Position numbers and translations under genes: made by a program. Shown one piece after another: positions 24,807 to 33,911 of a DNA stretch of 64,000 nucleotides. The stretch spans positions 4,836,001 through 4,900,000 of the forward strand of contig NZ_CP094264.1 in the NCBI RefSeq assembly GCF_023614235.1, written 5' to 3'. The notes under the pieces are model-generated. The model had not been told where the DNA came from and searched no databases. It was given only the letters and a program-made list of their open reading frames with translations. Origin of the DNA: Streptomyces sp. MRC013 (GTDB lineage Bacteria > Actinomycetota > Actinomycetes > Streptomycetales > Streptomycetaceae). Every line of letters starts with the position of its first letter. Position 1 is the stretch's first letter.

Positions 24807-26219
24807 TCACTTCGGCACGCTCCCCGCCTGCCGGAGAGGCCCCTTGCCGGCGTCCCGTACTCCCGCGCGCCGGGCCCGGATGCGTACGGTGCGCATCCAC
24901 GACAGCAGGACCGTGCACGCGGTCGCGCAGGTGGCGGCCGTGGCCAGCAGCACTGTACGGGCGGCGGCTTCGGCGGCCGGGGCGTCGTGGCCGGTGACGG
25001 AGCCGGCGAGGGCGATGCCGAGGCCGGCGGCGACGGTGGTGACGGTCTTGGTGACGCCGGATGCCTCACCGGCGCGTTCGGGGCGGACGATGCCCTGAGT
25101 GGCGACGAGGGTGAGGGCGTTGGCGAGCCCGAGGGCGGCGCCGCAGAACGTGGCGGCGACCAGATACGCGGGAAGACCGGGGGCGAGGGCCAACCCGAGC
25201 AGACCGAGGGCGCCGCCGCCGAGGCAGGCGGCCATCGCGGGCGCGGCGCCGCGGGTGGTGACGCGCCCTGCGAGGGGGCCGGCGACGGCCATGGCCAGGG
25301 CGGGCAGGAGGAAGGCCGTGCCGGCGGCCACGGCGGGAAGACCCCACGGGCCCTGCAGGGACAGCGGGACGACGAAGAGGAACATCACCGTCGCGGTGTT
25401 GGCCGCGGCGCCGGCGAGCGTCAGGGCGACGTAGGGGCCGTTGCGGAACAGGGCGAGCCCGACCAGCGGGTGCGGGGCGCGGCGTTCGACGTGGACGAAC
25501 GCACCGAGGAGCGTCGCGCACAGCAGGGCCGTAAGGACCACCTCGTGGTGGGCCGCCCCGCGCTGGACACGGTCCAGGAGCACGGCGAGTACGGCGAGCG
25601 CGCCGGTGACGGTGGACAGGCCGCGCCAGTCGATGTGGCGCGGCGCTGTGCTGTCGAGGCTTTCGGCAGCGCGCGAGGCCCACAGGGCGCCGAGTACGGC
25701 GAGGGGGACGTTGAGCCAGAAGACGGCGCGCCAGGAGACGGTCTCGGTGAGGACGCCGCCGACGAAGGGGCCGCAGGCGGTGGCGACGCCGCCGACGCCG
25801 AGGGCGAGACCACTGGCCCGGCCGCGCAGGTGCTCGGGGTAGACGTTGGTGAGCAGGGACAGGCCCACCGGCATGATCATGGCGGCGCCGGCACCCTGGA
25901 CGATGCGCGCGGCGACCAGCACGGGCAGGTTGCCGGCGAGCGCGCACACCACAGAGGCGGCACCGAAGAGGGACAGACCCCAGACGAGCAGTCTGCGGCG
26001 GCCGAGGAGATCGCCGAGTCGGCCGGCACCGAGCATGAGGGTGCCGGTGGACAGCAGGTAGGCACTGACCGTCCACCGCGCTCCGTCCCCCCGTGCGCCG
26101 AGGTCGGCCCCGATACGCGGCAGGGCGAGGTTGAGGGCGAAGGCGTCCAGCTGGATGCAGAACACCCCCGCCGACACGGCGAGCAGCACCCAGGTACGAG
26201 GGTGCGGTCGTGCGGTCAT
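24807..26219 (-). CDS. MFS transporter, DHA2 family (EmrB/QacA-like, 14 spans)
   Basis: A 470-aa drug:H+ antiporter-type permease. Motifs are LDAFALNLALPRIGADLG (about 25-42, DHA2 motif D1 with LD/LP), the loop motif GAGRLGDLLGRRRLLVWGL (about 64-82), RIVQGAGAAMIMPVGLSLL (motif B, about 106-124) and the span-5 antiporter motif LGVGGVATACGPFVGGVL (motif C). The last span (ATAATCATACTVLLSW) is followed by a basic cytoplasmic tail. The ATG at 26219 is followed by MTARPHPRTWVLLAVSAGVF. A 270-bp piece of its 3' coding end is duplicated at 21497-21766. The substrate is unknown; drug or metabolite export is likely. Confidence 0.92.
   Translation of the reverse strand: MTARPHPRTWVLLAVSAGVFCIQLDAFALNLALPRIGADLGARGDGARWTVSAYLLSTGTLMLGAGRLGDLLGRRRLLVWGLSLFGAASVVCALAGNLPVLVAARIVQGAGAAMIMPVGLSLLTNVYPEHLRGRASGLALGVGGVATACGPFVGGVLTETVSWRAVFWLNVPLAVLGALWASRAAESLDSTAPRHIDWRGLSTVTGALAVLAVLLDRVQRGAAHHEVVLTALLCATLLGAFVHVERRAPHPLVGLALFRNGPYVALTLAGAAANTATVMFLFVVPLSLQGPWGLPAVAAGTAFLLPALAMAVAGPLAGRVTTRGAAPAMAACLGGGALGLLGLALAPGLPAYLVAATFCGAALGLANALTLVATQGIVRPERAGEASGVTKTVTTVAAGLGIALAGSVTGHDAPAAEAAARTVLLATAATCATACTVLLSWMRTVRIRARRAGVRDAGKGPLRQAGSVPK
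24895..25164. repeat. Direct repeat copy 2, inside the intact MFS gene
   Basis: Original copy of the duplicated segment at 21497-21766, lying within the 3' third of the MFS gene. The identity begins at the codons just before the final Trp-Met of the last span and stops sharply upstream where the other copy passes into IS3 sequence, which makes this the source and the other the derived copy. Confidence 0.9.
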
Positions 26220-26855
26220 GTGCGTGTCCCCTGGTCGCGTGACGGTGGTCCCGAGCCGGAGCGCGGGTGCGGGTGAAGTGTGCGGCGGGGAACGGGGGCA
26301 GCGAAGGGGGCGGGAAGCCGAAGGACGGCGCAGGTGCTGCCGGGACGGACACCCGATGGGTGTCGGGAGAGCGGGGGCCGGTACGGGCCCGCATCGCCTG
26401 ACCGCTCGGAACCGCCGTCCGGTCGACCGGGGACGGGAGCACTTCCACCCTAGACGGTGTGCCGGGACATACCCGTCCCGACCTGTCCGTGCCGCGGGGC
26501 CGCGGCGGTCCGACGAAGGCGGACGGACGAAGCGAAAGTTTTCCCGTCCTTCGGGGCGACTCCGATTCGGCCGTTGCCGTCGGAACCCACGGGCCTGACG
26601 GGCCGGAGCGGTCGCATCACCCCCGCGCTGCGGTTGGCGGCCGGTGTCGGTGCAGGTCGCGGCGGGGTGTGAAGCGGCGACGCGGAGCGCGCCGCCAGAC
26701 GGGGCCGGGCGGGAGGGGACCCGCGGCCCCACGGGACGGACGGGGCCGCAGCGAGCGGACCGAAGGGGCGACGCGACGAGATGATCAATTCCAAGGGGTC
26801 GCTGGACGATCGTAGGAAGTTTCGCTCCGGCGGATCGGCCTGCGAGAGTGTGGCC
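26220..26855. other. Long intergenic region
   Basis: About 640 bp upstream of the MFS gene. No coding region was recognised on either strand; frames are Arg/Gly-rich noise. It should hold the MFS promoter, but no confident -35/-10 or operator was identified. Confidence 0.4.
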
Positions 26856-26906
26856 ATGAGTGATGTTGTCGTCCGTCGGGCTGAGGCCGGTGACGCCCGC
26901 AGCTGA
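26856..26906 (+). pseudogene. Severed start of a GNAT acetyltransferase gene
   Basis: A 16-codon ORF beginning with ATG, MSDVVVRRAEAGDARS, then TGA. The sequence is the standard beta-1/alpha-1 opening of a GNAT N-acetyltransferase (xxVxIRxAxxxDAxx), after which homology ends abruptly in unrelated sequence. I infer the stub of a deleted GNAT gene. Chance resemblance cannot be excluded with so few residues. Confidence 0.3.
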
Positions 26907-26954
26907 CCGCCTTCGATCACCGACCTCCTGGAATCGATCATCTAGGGTGGCGGG

Positions 26955-27581
26955 ATGCAGGAGCAGTACCTGACGGTGGCCCGCGAGGGCGTCCACGAGA
27001 CCGAGGTCAACCGGTCGCGCTTCCTCTGCGCGCTCGCCCCCGCCGCGACCGAGCGGGAAGCCCAGGACTTCGTCGCCCGCGTCCGCCGCGAACACCCCAC
27101 CGCCACCCACAACTGCTTCGCGTACGTGATCGGCGCCGACGCCGCCGTCCAGAGGGCCGGCGACGACGGCGAACCGGGCGGCACCGCCGGCGTGCCGATG
27201 CTCCAGATGCTGCTGCGGCGCGAGGTGCGGTACGCCGTCGCCGTCGTCACCCGCTACTACGGAGGCGTGAAGCTCGGCGCCGGCGGCCTCATCCGCGCCT
27301 ACGGCGGCGCCGTCGGCGAGGCCCTCGACGCCGTCGGCACCGTCACCCGCCGCCGCTTCCGGCTCGCCACCGTCACCGTCGACCACCAGCGGGCCGGCAG
27401 GCTCCAGAACGACCTGCGCGCCGCCGGCCGGTCCGTCCGCGACGTGCGGTACGCCGACGCCGTCCGCATCGAGGTCGGCCTGCCCGACGCCGACGTGGAC
27501 GCCTTCCGCGGCTGGCTCGCCGACGCCACCGCGGGCACGGCCGCGCTGGAGCTCGGCGGCGAAGCGTACGGCGACGGCTGA
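26955..27581 (+). CDS. YigZ family (IMPACT N-terminal domain) protein
   Basis: A 208-aa protein. The N-terminal two thirds are the IMPACT/UPF0029 domain (NRSRFLCALAPAATEREAQD, ATHNCFAYVIG) with the signature RYYGGVKLGAGGLIRAYGG at about 98-116. The last 65 residues are the ferredoxin-like DUF1949 domain (FRLATVTVDHQRAGRLQNDL). YigZ/YvyE proteins bind nucleic acids or influence translation, with no settled role. The ATG at 26955 follows a tagggtggcggg leader. Just downstream lies sbcD on the same strand, but a 136-bp gap suggests separate transcription. Confidence 0.92.
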   Translation: MQEQYLTVAREGVHETEVNRSRFLCALAPAATEREAQDFVARVRREHPTATHNCFAYVIGADAAVQRAGDDGEPGGTAGVPMLQMLLRREVRYAVAVVTRYYGGVKLGAGGLIRAYGGAVGEALDAVGTVTRRRFRLATVTVDHQRAGRLQNDLRAAGRSVRDVRYADAVRIEVGLPDADVDAFRGWLADATAGTAALELGGEAYGDG

Positions 27582-27717
27582 CCCCCGTCCTCCCCGCGCG
27601 CGGACGCCGGACGGCCGCCGCGCCCGTGAACGGGGAACCCCCCTACGGATGGCAGACTTGCCTACCGGCCGGGAGGCCGGGGAGCGGTACAGCGGCACAG
27701 GGGGGCGGAGCGGAACC

Positions 27718-28896
27718 GTGAGACTTCTGCACACATCGGACTGGCACCTGGGCCGGTCCTTCCACCGCGTCAGCCTCCTCGACGCCCAGGCCGCCTTCCT
27801 CGACCACCTCCTCGCCGCCGTCCGCGACCACGAGGTGGACGCCGTCCTCGTCGCCGGCGACGTGTACGACCGCGCCGTGCCGCCGCTCACCGCCGTGGAG
27901 TTGTTCGACACCGCCCTGCACCGGCTCGCCGAAGCAGGCGTGCCCACGGTGATGATCTCCGGCAACCACGACTCCGCCCGCCGCCTCGGCGTCGCCGCCC
28001 GTCTCATCGAACGCGCCGGCGTCCACCTGCGCACCGACCCCGACGGCATCGGCACCCCCGTCGTCCTGCCCGACCCGCCCCACGGCGACGTCGCCTTCTA
28101 CGGGGTGCCCTACCTCGAACCCGCCCTCGTACGGCAGCGCCTCGGCGCCCCGAAGGCCGCCCACCGGGCCGTGCTGACCGCCGCCATGGACCGCGTCCGC
28201 GCCGACCTCGCGGCCCGCCCGGCCGGCACCCGCTCGGTCGTCCTCGCCCACGCCTTCGTCACCGGCGGCGAACCCAGCGACAGCGAACGGGACATCACCG
28301 TCGGCGGGGCCGCCTCCGTACCGGCCGGCGTCTTCGACGGCGTCGACTACGTCGCCCTCGGCCACCTGCACGGATCCCAGGCCCTCACCGACCGCGTCCG
28401 CTACTCCGGCTCCCCCCTCGCCTACTCGTTCTCCGAGTGGCGGCACCGCAAGACCATGTGGCTCGTCGACCTCGCACCCGACGGCCGCGTCGCCGCCGAG
28501 CGGATCGACTGCCCCGTCCCACGCCGCCTCGCCCGCCTCCGCGGCCGCCTCGACGACCTCCTCGCCGACCCGGCCCTCGACCACCACGAGGACGCCTGGG
28601 TCGAGGCCGTCCTCACCGACCCCGTACGCCCCGCCGAGCCCATGACCCGGCTCGCCCGGCGCTTCCCCCACACCCTCAGCCTCGTCTTCGACCCCGAGCG
28701 CCCCGACACGGCCGACGACCTCCTCTCCTACGCCCGCCGCCTGCGCGGGCGCACCGACCAGCAGATCGCGGAGGACTTCGTGACCCACGTCCGCGGCGGC
28801 GCCGGCCCCGACGCCCGGGAACGGGCCGTCCTGCGGGGCGCCTTCGCCGACGTCCGCGCCGACCTCGCCGTACGCGAGCGCGAGGTGGGCGGATGA
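27718..28896 (+). CDS. sbcD: Exonuclease SbcCD subunit D
   Basis: A 392-aa Mre11-type metallophosphoesterase, the nuclease subunit of the SbcCD complex that opens DNA hairpins and processes breaks. Metal-binding motifs are HTSDWHLGRSF (5-15), GDVYDRA (about 45-51), SGNHDSARRLG (about 80-90), the LAHAFVTGGE His and GHLHGSQ (about 215-221). The C-terminal SbcD domain follows (RFPHTLSLVFDPERPDTA). The GTG at 27718 gives the normal MRLLHTSDWH N-terminus; 23 codons of upstream open frame are atypical. It overlaps sbcC by 4 bp (ATGA), so the subunits are translationally coupled. Confidence 0.95.
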   Translation: MRLLHTSDWHLGRSFHRVSLLDAQAAFLDHLLAAVRDHEVDAVLVAGDVYDRAVPPLTAVELFDTALHRLAEAGVPTVMISGNHDSARRLGVAARLIERAGVHLRTDPDGIGTPVVLPDPPHGDVAFYGVPYLEPALVRQRLGAPKAAHRAVLTAAMDRVRADLAARPAGTRSVVLAHAFVTGGEPSDSERDITVGGAASVPAGVFDGVDYVALGHLHGSQALTDRVRYSGSPLAYSFSEWRHRKTMWLVDLAPDGRVAAERIDCPVPRRLARLRGRLDDLLADPALDHHEDAWVEAVLTDPVRPAEPMTRLARRFPHTLSLVFDPERPDTADDLLSYARRLRGRTDQQIAEDFVTHVRGGAGPDARERAVLRGAFADVRADLAVREREVGG

Positions 28897-31800
28897 GGCT
28901 CCACCGGCTCCGCGTCACCGGCTTCGGCCCCTTCGGAACCGCCCAGGAGATCGACTTCGACGCGCTCTGCGCCGCCGGCCTGTTCCTCCTCCACGGCCCC
29001 ACCGGCGCCGGCAAGACCTCCGTGCTCGACGCCGTCTGCTTCGCCCTGTACGGATCGGTCCCCGGCGCCCGGCAGTCCCCCGGCGCCTCGCTGCGCAGCG
29101 ACCACGCGCCCGCCGGCACCGCCACCGAGGTCGTCCTCGACCTGACCGTCGCGGGCCGCCGCCTGGAGATCACCCGGCGACCCGCCCAGCTCCGCCCCAA
29201 GAAGCGCGGCAGCGGTTTCACCACCGAGAAGGCCCAGTCCTGGCTGCGCGAGTACGACTCGTCCACCGGAGCCTGGAACGGACTGAGCCGTTCCCACCAG
29301 GAGATAGGCGAGGAGATCGCCCAGCTCCTCGGCATGAGCCGCGACCAGTTCTGCCAGGTGGTCCTGCTGCCCCAGGGCGACTTTTCCCGCTTCCTGCGCG
29401 CCGACGCCGAAGCGCGCGGCAGGCTCCTCGGCCGGCTGTTCGGCACCCGCCGCTTCGCCGCCGTCGAGGAGCGCCTCGCCGAGCTGCGCCGCGCCGCCGA
29501 GCGCCGGGTCCGCGACGGCGACCAGCGGCTGCTCGCCCTCGCCCACCGCATGGCGCAGGCCGCCGGCGGCGCCGCCGGCGACTGGCCCGCGCCCGGTGGC
29601 GAACCCGGCGCCCCCGGCCTCGCCGAAGCCGTCCTCGGCTGGGCCGCCGTCGCCCGCTCCGGCGCCCGCGAGACCCTCGACGCCGCCGGCCTCGCCCTGG
29701 CCGCCGCCGAGGACCGGCAGGCCGCCGCCCGCCGCACCCTCGACGAGCGGCGCGACCTCGCCGCCCTCCGCGAACGGTACGAGGACGCCCGTCGCCGCGC
29801 CGCCGCGCTGGAGGAGCGCAGGGCCGAGCACGACGCCCGGCAGGCCCGCCTCGACGCGTCCCGCACCGCCGAGCGGGTGGCCGGGCCGCTCGCCCTGCGC
29901 GACGAGGCGGAACGCGACCACCGCGCCGCGGCCGCCGCCCGCGACCGCGCCCTGGCCGCCCTGCCCGGCTCCCTGTCCGGTCTCCCGCCCGGCCCCCTCC
30001 CCGAGGGTCCCGCCGGCGGCCTCGCCGGCGCCGGGACCGAGGTGCTGGCCGGTCTCGCCCGCGACCGCCGCCGGGAGCTGGGCGGCCTGGACGCCGCCCG
30101 CCGCGCCGAACAGCGCCTCACCGACATCGCCCGCGAACGCGCCGACCTCGACCGGCAGGACCGCGCCGACGAACAGGCCCTGCGGGAGGCCGCCGCCTGG
30201 CTCGGCGGCTGGGAAGGCGCCCGGCGCGACCTTCTCGACCGGGTCGACGCCACCCGCGAGGCCGCCACCCGGGCCGAGCACCTGCTCGGACGGCTCGCCC
30301 CGGCCCGCCGCCGCTTGGACGCCGCCCGCCGCCGCGACGCCCTCGCCGCCGACGCGGCCGCCGCCCGCACCCGCCTGGCGGCTGCCCGCGACCAGGCCGC
30401 CACCGCCCACGAGACCTGGCTCGACCTGCGCGAACGCCGACTGCGCGGCATCGCCGCCGAACTGGCCGCCCGCCTGGAGGACGGCGCCCCCTGCGCGGTC
30501 TGCGGCTCCGCCGAGCACCCCGCACCCGCGCGGCCCACCGCCGACCACGTCGACCGCGCCGCCGAGGACGCCGCGTACGAGGCGCACACCCGCGCCGCCG
30601 AGGCCCGCACCCGCGCCGAACGGGACCTCGCCGCCGTACGGGAGGCCCTCTCGGCGGCCGCCGCGGAGGCCGCCGAACGGCCGTCGCCCGACCCCGGCGA
30701 CGGCGGGGGGCGCGCCGCGGGCCGGGCCGGCGCCGGGGACCGCAGCCCGGACCGGGACGACGAAGGTGACCGCGACCCGGGCCGTGCCGATGCCGAGGGC
30801 CCGGCCGTCGCCGTGCTGGAGGACCTCGTCGCACGGCTGGAGCGCGAGTACGCCGGGGCACGCGACCTGGCCGCCGACGGCCATCCCGCGCGCGAAGCGC
30901 TGGAGCGGGCCGAGCGGGAGCACGCCCGGCGCGTCGAGGAGCGGCGGCGGCTGGAGGCGCTGGCCGCCGCCCGCGCCTCCCGGCGCGAGACGCTCGACCA
31001 GGAGCAGGCGGCACGCGAGGCCGACCTGGCCCGCGTCCTCGGCGACGGCGGCGGCACCGTCGCCCACCGGGCGGCCGTACTGGAGCGCGAGGCGGCCGCC
31101 CTCGACGCCGCCGCCGACGCCGTACGGGCCGCCGAGGCCGCCGCGCAGCGCCTCAAGGAGGCCGACGGCCGGCTCGCCGACGCCGCGTACCGCGCCGGGT
31201 TCGCCACGCCGGACGCCGCCGCGGCGGCCCTCCTCGACGACGCCGTGCGACGCGATCTCCAGCGACGCGCCGACGCCTGGCGGGCGGAGGCCGCCGCCGT
31301 CGCCGACCGGCTCGCCGAGCCCGCCGCCCGCGCCGCCGCCGGGGGACCGCCCGTCGACGTCGCCGCCGCGGCCGCCGCCCACGACGACGCCGAGCGGGCC
31401 GTGCGCGCCGCCGCCGCTGCGCTCGCCGCCCACCGCGACCGGTGCGCCGAACTCGACCGGCTCTCCGCGCGGTTGGCGGACGAGGTCCGCGCACTGGGTC
31501 CGCTGCGCGCCGAGTACGACCGGGTGGCCCGGCTCGCCGGGCTCACCGCGGGGACCTCCGCCGAGAACGAGCGGCGGATGCGCCTGGAGTCGTACGTCCT
31601 GGCCGCCCGCCTCGAACAGGTGGCCGCCGCGGCCACCGCCCGGTTGCAGCGGATGTCGTCCGGCCGCTACACCCTCGTCCACTCCGACGCCCGCAGCGGC
31701 GGCAGACGCGCCGGCCTCGGCCTGCACGTCGTCGACGCCTGGACCGGCGCCGAACGCGACACGGCGACCCTCTCGGGAGGCGAGACCTTCTTCGCCTCCC

Positions 31801-32078
31801 TCGCCCTGGCGCTGGGCCTCGCGGACGTCGTCACCGACGAGGCGGGCGGCGTCCGACTCGACACGCTCTTCATCGACGAGGGGTTCGGCAGCCTCGACGA
31901 ACAGACCCTCGACGAGGTGCTGGACGTCCTGGACGGACTGCGCGAACGGGACCGCAGCGTCGGCATCGTCAGCCACGTCCCCGACCTGCGCCGCCGCATC
32001 CCCACGCAGTTGGAGCTCGTCAAGGGACGCGACGGCTCCCGCGTACGCCTCCGGACGGGCGGGGGGACCGATGGTTGA
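28893..32078 (+). CDS. sbcC: Exonuclease SbcCD subunit C (SMC-like ATPase)
   Basis: A 1061-aa Rad50-type SMC ATPase. The N-terminal ATPase lobe has Walker A HGPTGAGKTS (34-43) and QVVLLPQGDFSRFLRA. Two long Arg/Glu/Ala-rich coiled coils flank a zinc hook, visible as CAVC at residues 534-537 (APCAVCGSAEHPAP). The C-terminal lobe carries the signature ATLSGGETFFASLALALGL (about 957-975) and Walker B DTLFIDEGFGSLDEQ (about 987-1001). With SbcD it forms an ATP-dependent double-strand and hairpin nuclease. An acidic/Arg insert (GRAGAGDRSPDRDDEGDRDP) after the hook is unusually low in complexity. The start is ATG 28893, overlapping sbcD. Confidence 0.95.
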   Translation: MRLHRLRVTGFGPFGTAQEIDFDALCAAGLFLLHGPTGAGKTSVLDAVCFALYGSVPGARQSPGASLRSDHAPAGTATEVVLDLTVAGRRLEITRRPAQLRPKKRGSGFTTEKAQSWLREYDSSTGAWNGLSRSHQEIGEEIAQLLGMSRDQFCQVVLLPQGDFSRFLRADAEARGRLLGRLFGTRRFAAVEERLAELRRAAERRVRDGDQRLLALAHRMAQAAGGAAGDWPAPGGEPGAPGLAEAVLGWAAVARSGARETLDAAGLALAAAEDRQAAARRTLDERRDLAALRERYEDARRRAAALEERRAEHDARQARLDASRTAERVAGPLALRDEAERDHRAAAAARDRALAALPGSLSGLPPGPLPEGPAGGLAGAGTEVLAGLARDRRRELGGLDAARRAEQRLTDIARERADLDRQDRADEQALREAAAWLGGWEGARRDLLDRVDATREAATRAEHLLGRLAPARRRLDAARRRDALAADAAAARTRLAAARDQAATAHETWLDLRERRLRGIAAELAARLEDGAPCAVCGSAEHPAPARPTADHVDRAAEDAAYEAHTRAAEARTRAERDLAAVREALSAAAAEAAERPSPDPGDGGGRAAGRAGAGDRSPDRDDEGDRDPGRADAEGPAVAVLEDLVARLEREYAGARDLAADGHPAREALERAEREHARRVEERRRLEALAAARASRRETLDQEQAAREADLARVLGDGGGTVAHRAAVLEREAAALDAAADAVRAAEAAAQRLKEADGRLADAAYRAGFATPDAAAAALLDDAVRRDLQRRADAWRAEAAAVADRLAEPAARAAAGGPPVDVAAAAAAHDDAERAVRAAAAALAAHRDRCAELDRLSARLADEVRALGPLRAEYDRVARLAGLTAGTSAENERRMRLESYVLAARLEQVAAAATARLQRMSSGRYTLVHSDARSGGRRAGLGLHVVDAWTGAERDTATLSGGETFFASLALALGLADVVTDEAGGVRLDTLFIDEGFGSLDEQTLDEVLDVLDGLRERDRSVGIVSHVPDLRRRIPTQLELVKGRDGSRVRLRTGGGTDG

Positions 32079-32160
32079 CGGGCTCGGCGCGGGGGCCACT
32101 GGCCGACCGGGCGGTACGGGTGCGGGGCCGGTGGCCGACCGGACGGCGCGGGCGGGGCCG

Positions 32161-32200
32161 GCGGCTGACGGACGGTACGGGCGGCTGACGGACGGTACGG
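32161..32200. repeat. Two-copy 20-bp tandem repeat between convergent genes
   Basis: GCGGCTGACGGACGGTACGG occurs twice in direct succession. Degenerate relatives (gaccgggcggtacgggtgcg, gaccggacggcgcgggcggg) precede it from about 32100, so the whole sbcC-lrp spacer looks like an eroded short tandem array. Confidence 0.7.
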
Positions 32201-32209
32201 GCGAGGGGA

Positions 32210-32656
32210 TCAGCGGCCGACCGGGCGGCGCGGCAGCGGCGACGAGTACACGACGCTCGTCGTCACCGGACCCAGCGCACCGATCCTCCCCGACACCTCC
32301 TCCAGGTGGCGCATCGACCGGGCGGCGACCTTCAGGACGAAGCAGTCGTCCCCGGTGACGTGGTGCGCCTCCAGGACCTCCGGCGTCGCCTCCAGCAGGT
32401 CGTGGAACGGCTCGTAGTCGCCGTGGGGGGAGCGCAACCGGACGAAGGCGAGGACCGGCAGGCCCAGGGCCTCCCGGTCGACGACCGCCGTGTACCCGGT
32501 GATCACACCCGCCTCCTCCAGCCGCCGTACCCGCTCGGTCACGGCGCTCGCCGACATCGACACCGCGCGGGCCAGGTCGGCGAAGCTCGCCCGGCCGTCG
32601 GCCTGCAGGGCCCGGAGGATGCGCCAGTCGGTGGCGTCCGGTGAGAATCCCGTCAT
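32210..32656 (-). CDS. Lrp/AsnC family transcriptional regulator
   Basis: A 148-aa regulator. The N-terminal winged HTH reads DATDWRILRALQADGRASFA and DLARAVSMSASAVTERVRRL (about 7-46), followed by GVITGYTAVVDREALGLPVL. The C-terminal RAM/ligand domain holds DLLEATPEVLEAHHVTGDDC and FVLKVAARSMRHLEEVSGRI, the block that binds amino acids in this family. Such single regulators usually control an adjacent divergent amino-acid exporter or EamA transporter, but here the upstream 450 bp are empty, so the target is unclear. The ATG at 32656 gives the standard N-terminus. Confidence 0.92.
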   Translation of the reverse strand: MTGFSPDATDWRILRALQADGRASFADLARAVSMSASAVTERVRRLEEAGVITGYTAVVDREALGLPVLAFVRLRSPHGDYEPFHDLLEATPEVLEAHHVTGDDCFVLKVAARSMRHLEEVSGRIGALGPVTTSVVYSSPLPRRPVGR

Positions 32657-33104
32657 GGACGAGGAATAGCAGGGGATTCCCCGGCGGAACAAGGCAACGG
32701 CCGGGAACCACGGTTCACCCCGGTGCCCGCGGCCCGTGGACCTCCCCGCGTGAACCCGCCACCGCGGACACCCCCGCCCCGTCCGCCTCCACCGCGAACC
32801 CGGTGCCGGACGCGCCGCCCGTCGCGGCCGCCCCACCCGCCCCGCCCGCCCCGGGTGCCCTCGCGACGGGCCCGTGCCGCACGCGCCGCCCGTCGCACCC
32901 GATCCCCGTCGCCGCCGGCACCTGCGGCCGCTGACCCACCGCGGGCGGGCGCGCGAAACCGGGGCGCCTCCTCGACAGCGCCCGCACCGGCGCACCCGGC
33001 CGCGACGCTTCGGTCCCGTCCCGCACAGCCGATGGACCCCGCCGGCCACCCGCCACGTTCCGAGGCCCCGTCACACGGGGGCTTCCCCTTTCCGACGCCG
33101 TGCC
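32657..33104. other. Empty intergenic region upstream of the Lrp gene
   Basis: No coding region was recognised. The translations are Pro/Arg/Ala-rich in all frames. The gene normally found divergent from such an Lrp regulator appears to be missing. Confidence 0.4.
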
Positions 33105-33911
33105 TCAGCGGCCGTGGAAGCGCGGCGGACGCTTCTCCACGAACGCGGACACGCCCTCCCGCACGTCGTCCCGCTCGTTGATCAGCTCGACGGCGAACTC
33201 CGCCTCCTGCAGGGCCTGATCGAGCGTCTGGTGCCCGGCGTGCCGGACGAGGCGCTTGACGACCTTCGTCGTCAGGGGGGCGGTCGCCGCGAACCGCCTG
33301 GCCAGGTGCAGCACGGCGTTCTCGAGTTCGCCCTCGTCCACGACCTCCGTGAGCAGCCCCAGCTCCCTGGCCCGTTCGGCGCCGTACATCTCCGCGCCCC
33401 ACAGCATCTTCAGCGCGCGATCCGGCCCCATCGCCCGTGCGAAGAACCAGGCACCGCCCTCGTCCGGCAGCAGACCGACCCGCCCGGAGGTGTCACCGAG
33501 CCGTGCCGTCCGATCCGCGATCCGCACGTCGCAGGCCATCGCCAGACTCAGGCCGCCGGCGGCGGCGGCTCCGCTGATCATCGCGATCACCGGCTTGTCG
33601 CAGAGCTCCAACCGGCGCATGACCCGGTGCATCCCCTCCTGGATCACCTTCGCGTGGCCGAACTGCACCGCGTGCGCGTGCTCGACCTCGTAGCCGCTGG
33701 TGAGGTCGCCGCCGCTGCAGAAGGATCCGCCCGAACCGGTGATCACCAGGACCCGCTGCGCGTCGTCGGCGTGGAAGTCCGCTACGGCGTCCGCGATCTC
33801 CACCGCCGTCCGCGAGCGGTAGGCGTTGCGGACCGCGGGCCGGTTGATGGTGATCCGGCGGATTCCCCGCTCCCAGTCGTCCACCAGGATGTCCTCGTAG
33901 CTTTCGGTCAT
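33105..33911 (-). CDS. Enoyl-CoA hydratase/isomerase family protein
   Basis: A 268-aa crotonase-fold enzyme. IRRITINRPAVRNAYRSRTA (about 17-36), the oxyanion-hole segment VITGSGGSFCSGGDLTSGYE (about 55-74), AMISGAAAAGGLSLAMACDV (about 109-128) and LGDTSGRVGLLPDEGGAWFF (about 137-156) define the family. It presumably hydrates 2-enoyl-CoA or isomerises or hydrolyses a CoA thioester in the same degradative pathway as the large cluster upstream, but a 600-bp empty gap separates it from that operon, so it may have its own promoter. The C-terminus (GVSAFVEKRPPRFHGR) is the standard enoyl-CoA hydratase ending. Confidence 0.9.
   Translation of the reverse strand: MTESYEDILVDDWERGIRRITINRPAVRNAYRSRTAVEIADAVADFHADDAQRVLVITGSGGSFCSGGDLTSGYEVEHAHAVQFGHAKVIQEGMHRVMRRLELCDKPVIAMISGAAAAGGLSLAMACDVRIADRTARLGDTSGRVGLLPDEGGAWFFARAMGPDRALKMLWGAEMYGAERARELGLLTEVVDEGELENAVLHLARRFAATAPLTTKVVKRLVRHAGHQTLDQALQEAEFAVELINERDDVREGVSAFVEKRPPRFHGR

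Noticed and set aside
24483..26276. A plus-strand ORF across the DHA2 transporter
   Set aside because: Gly/Glu/Arg-rich shadow of a clear membrane transporter on the other strand.
21000..26300. Integrated plasmid or prophage
   Set aside because: No integrase, att site, replication or structural genes; only an IS remnant, a repeat and a toxin-antitoxin pair.
28676..31636. A 986-codon minus-strand ORF opposite sbcC
   Set aside because: Composition is Ser/Arg/Ala noise typical of the antisense frame of a high-GC coiled-coil gene; no domain or start context.
32657..32934. Short plus-strand ORF divergent from the Lrp gene, considered as its expected partner
   Set aside because: No hydrophobic spans or family motifs; Pro/Arg-rich random translation.
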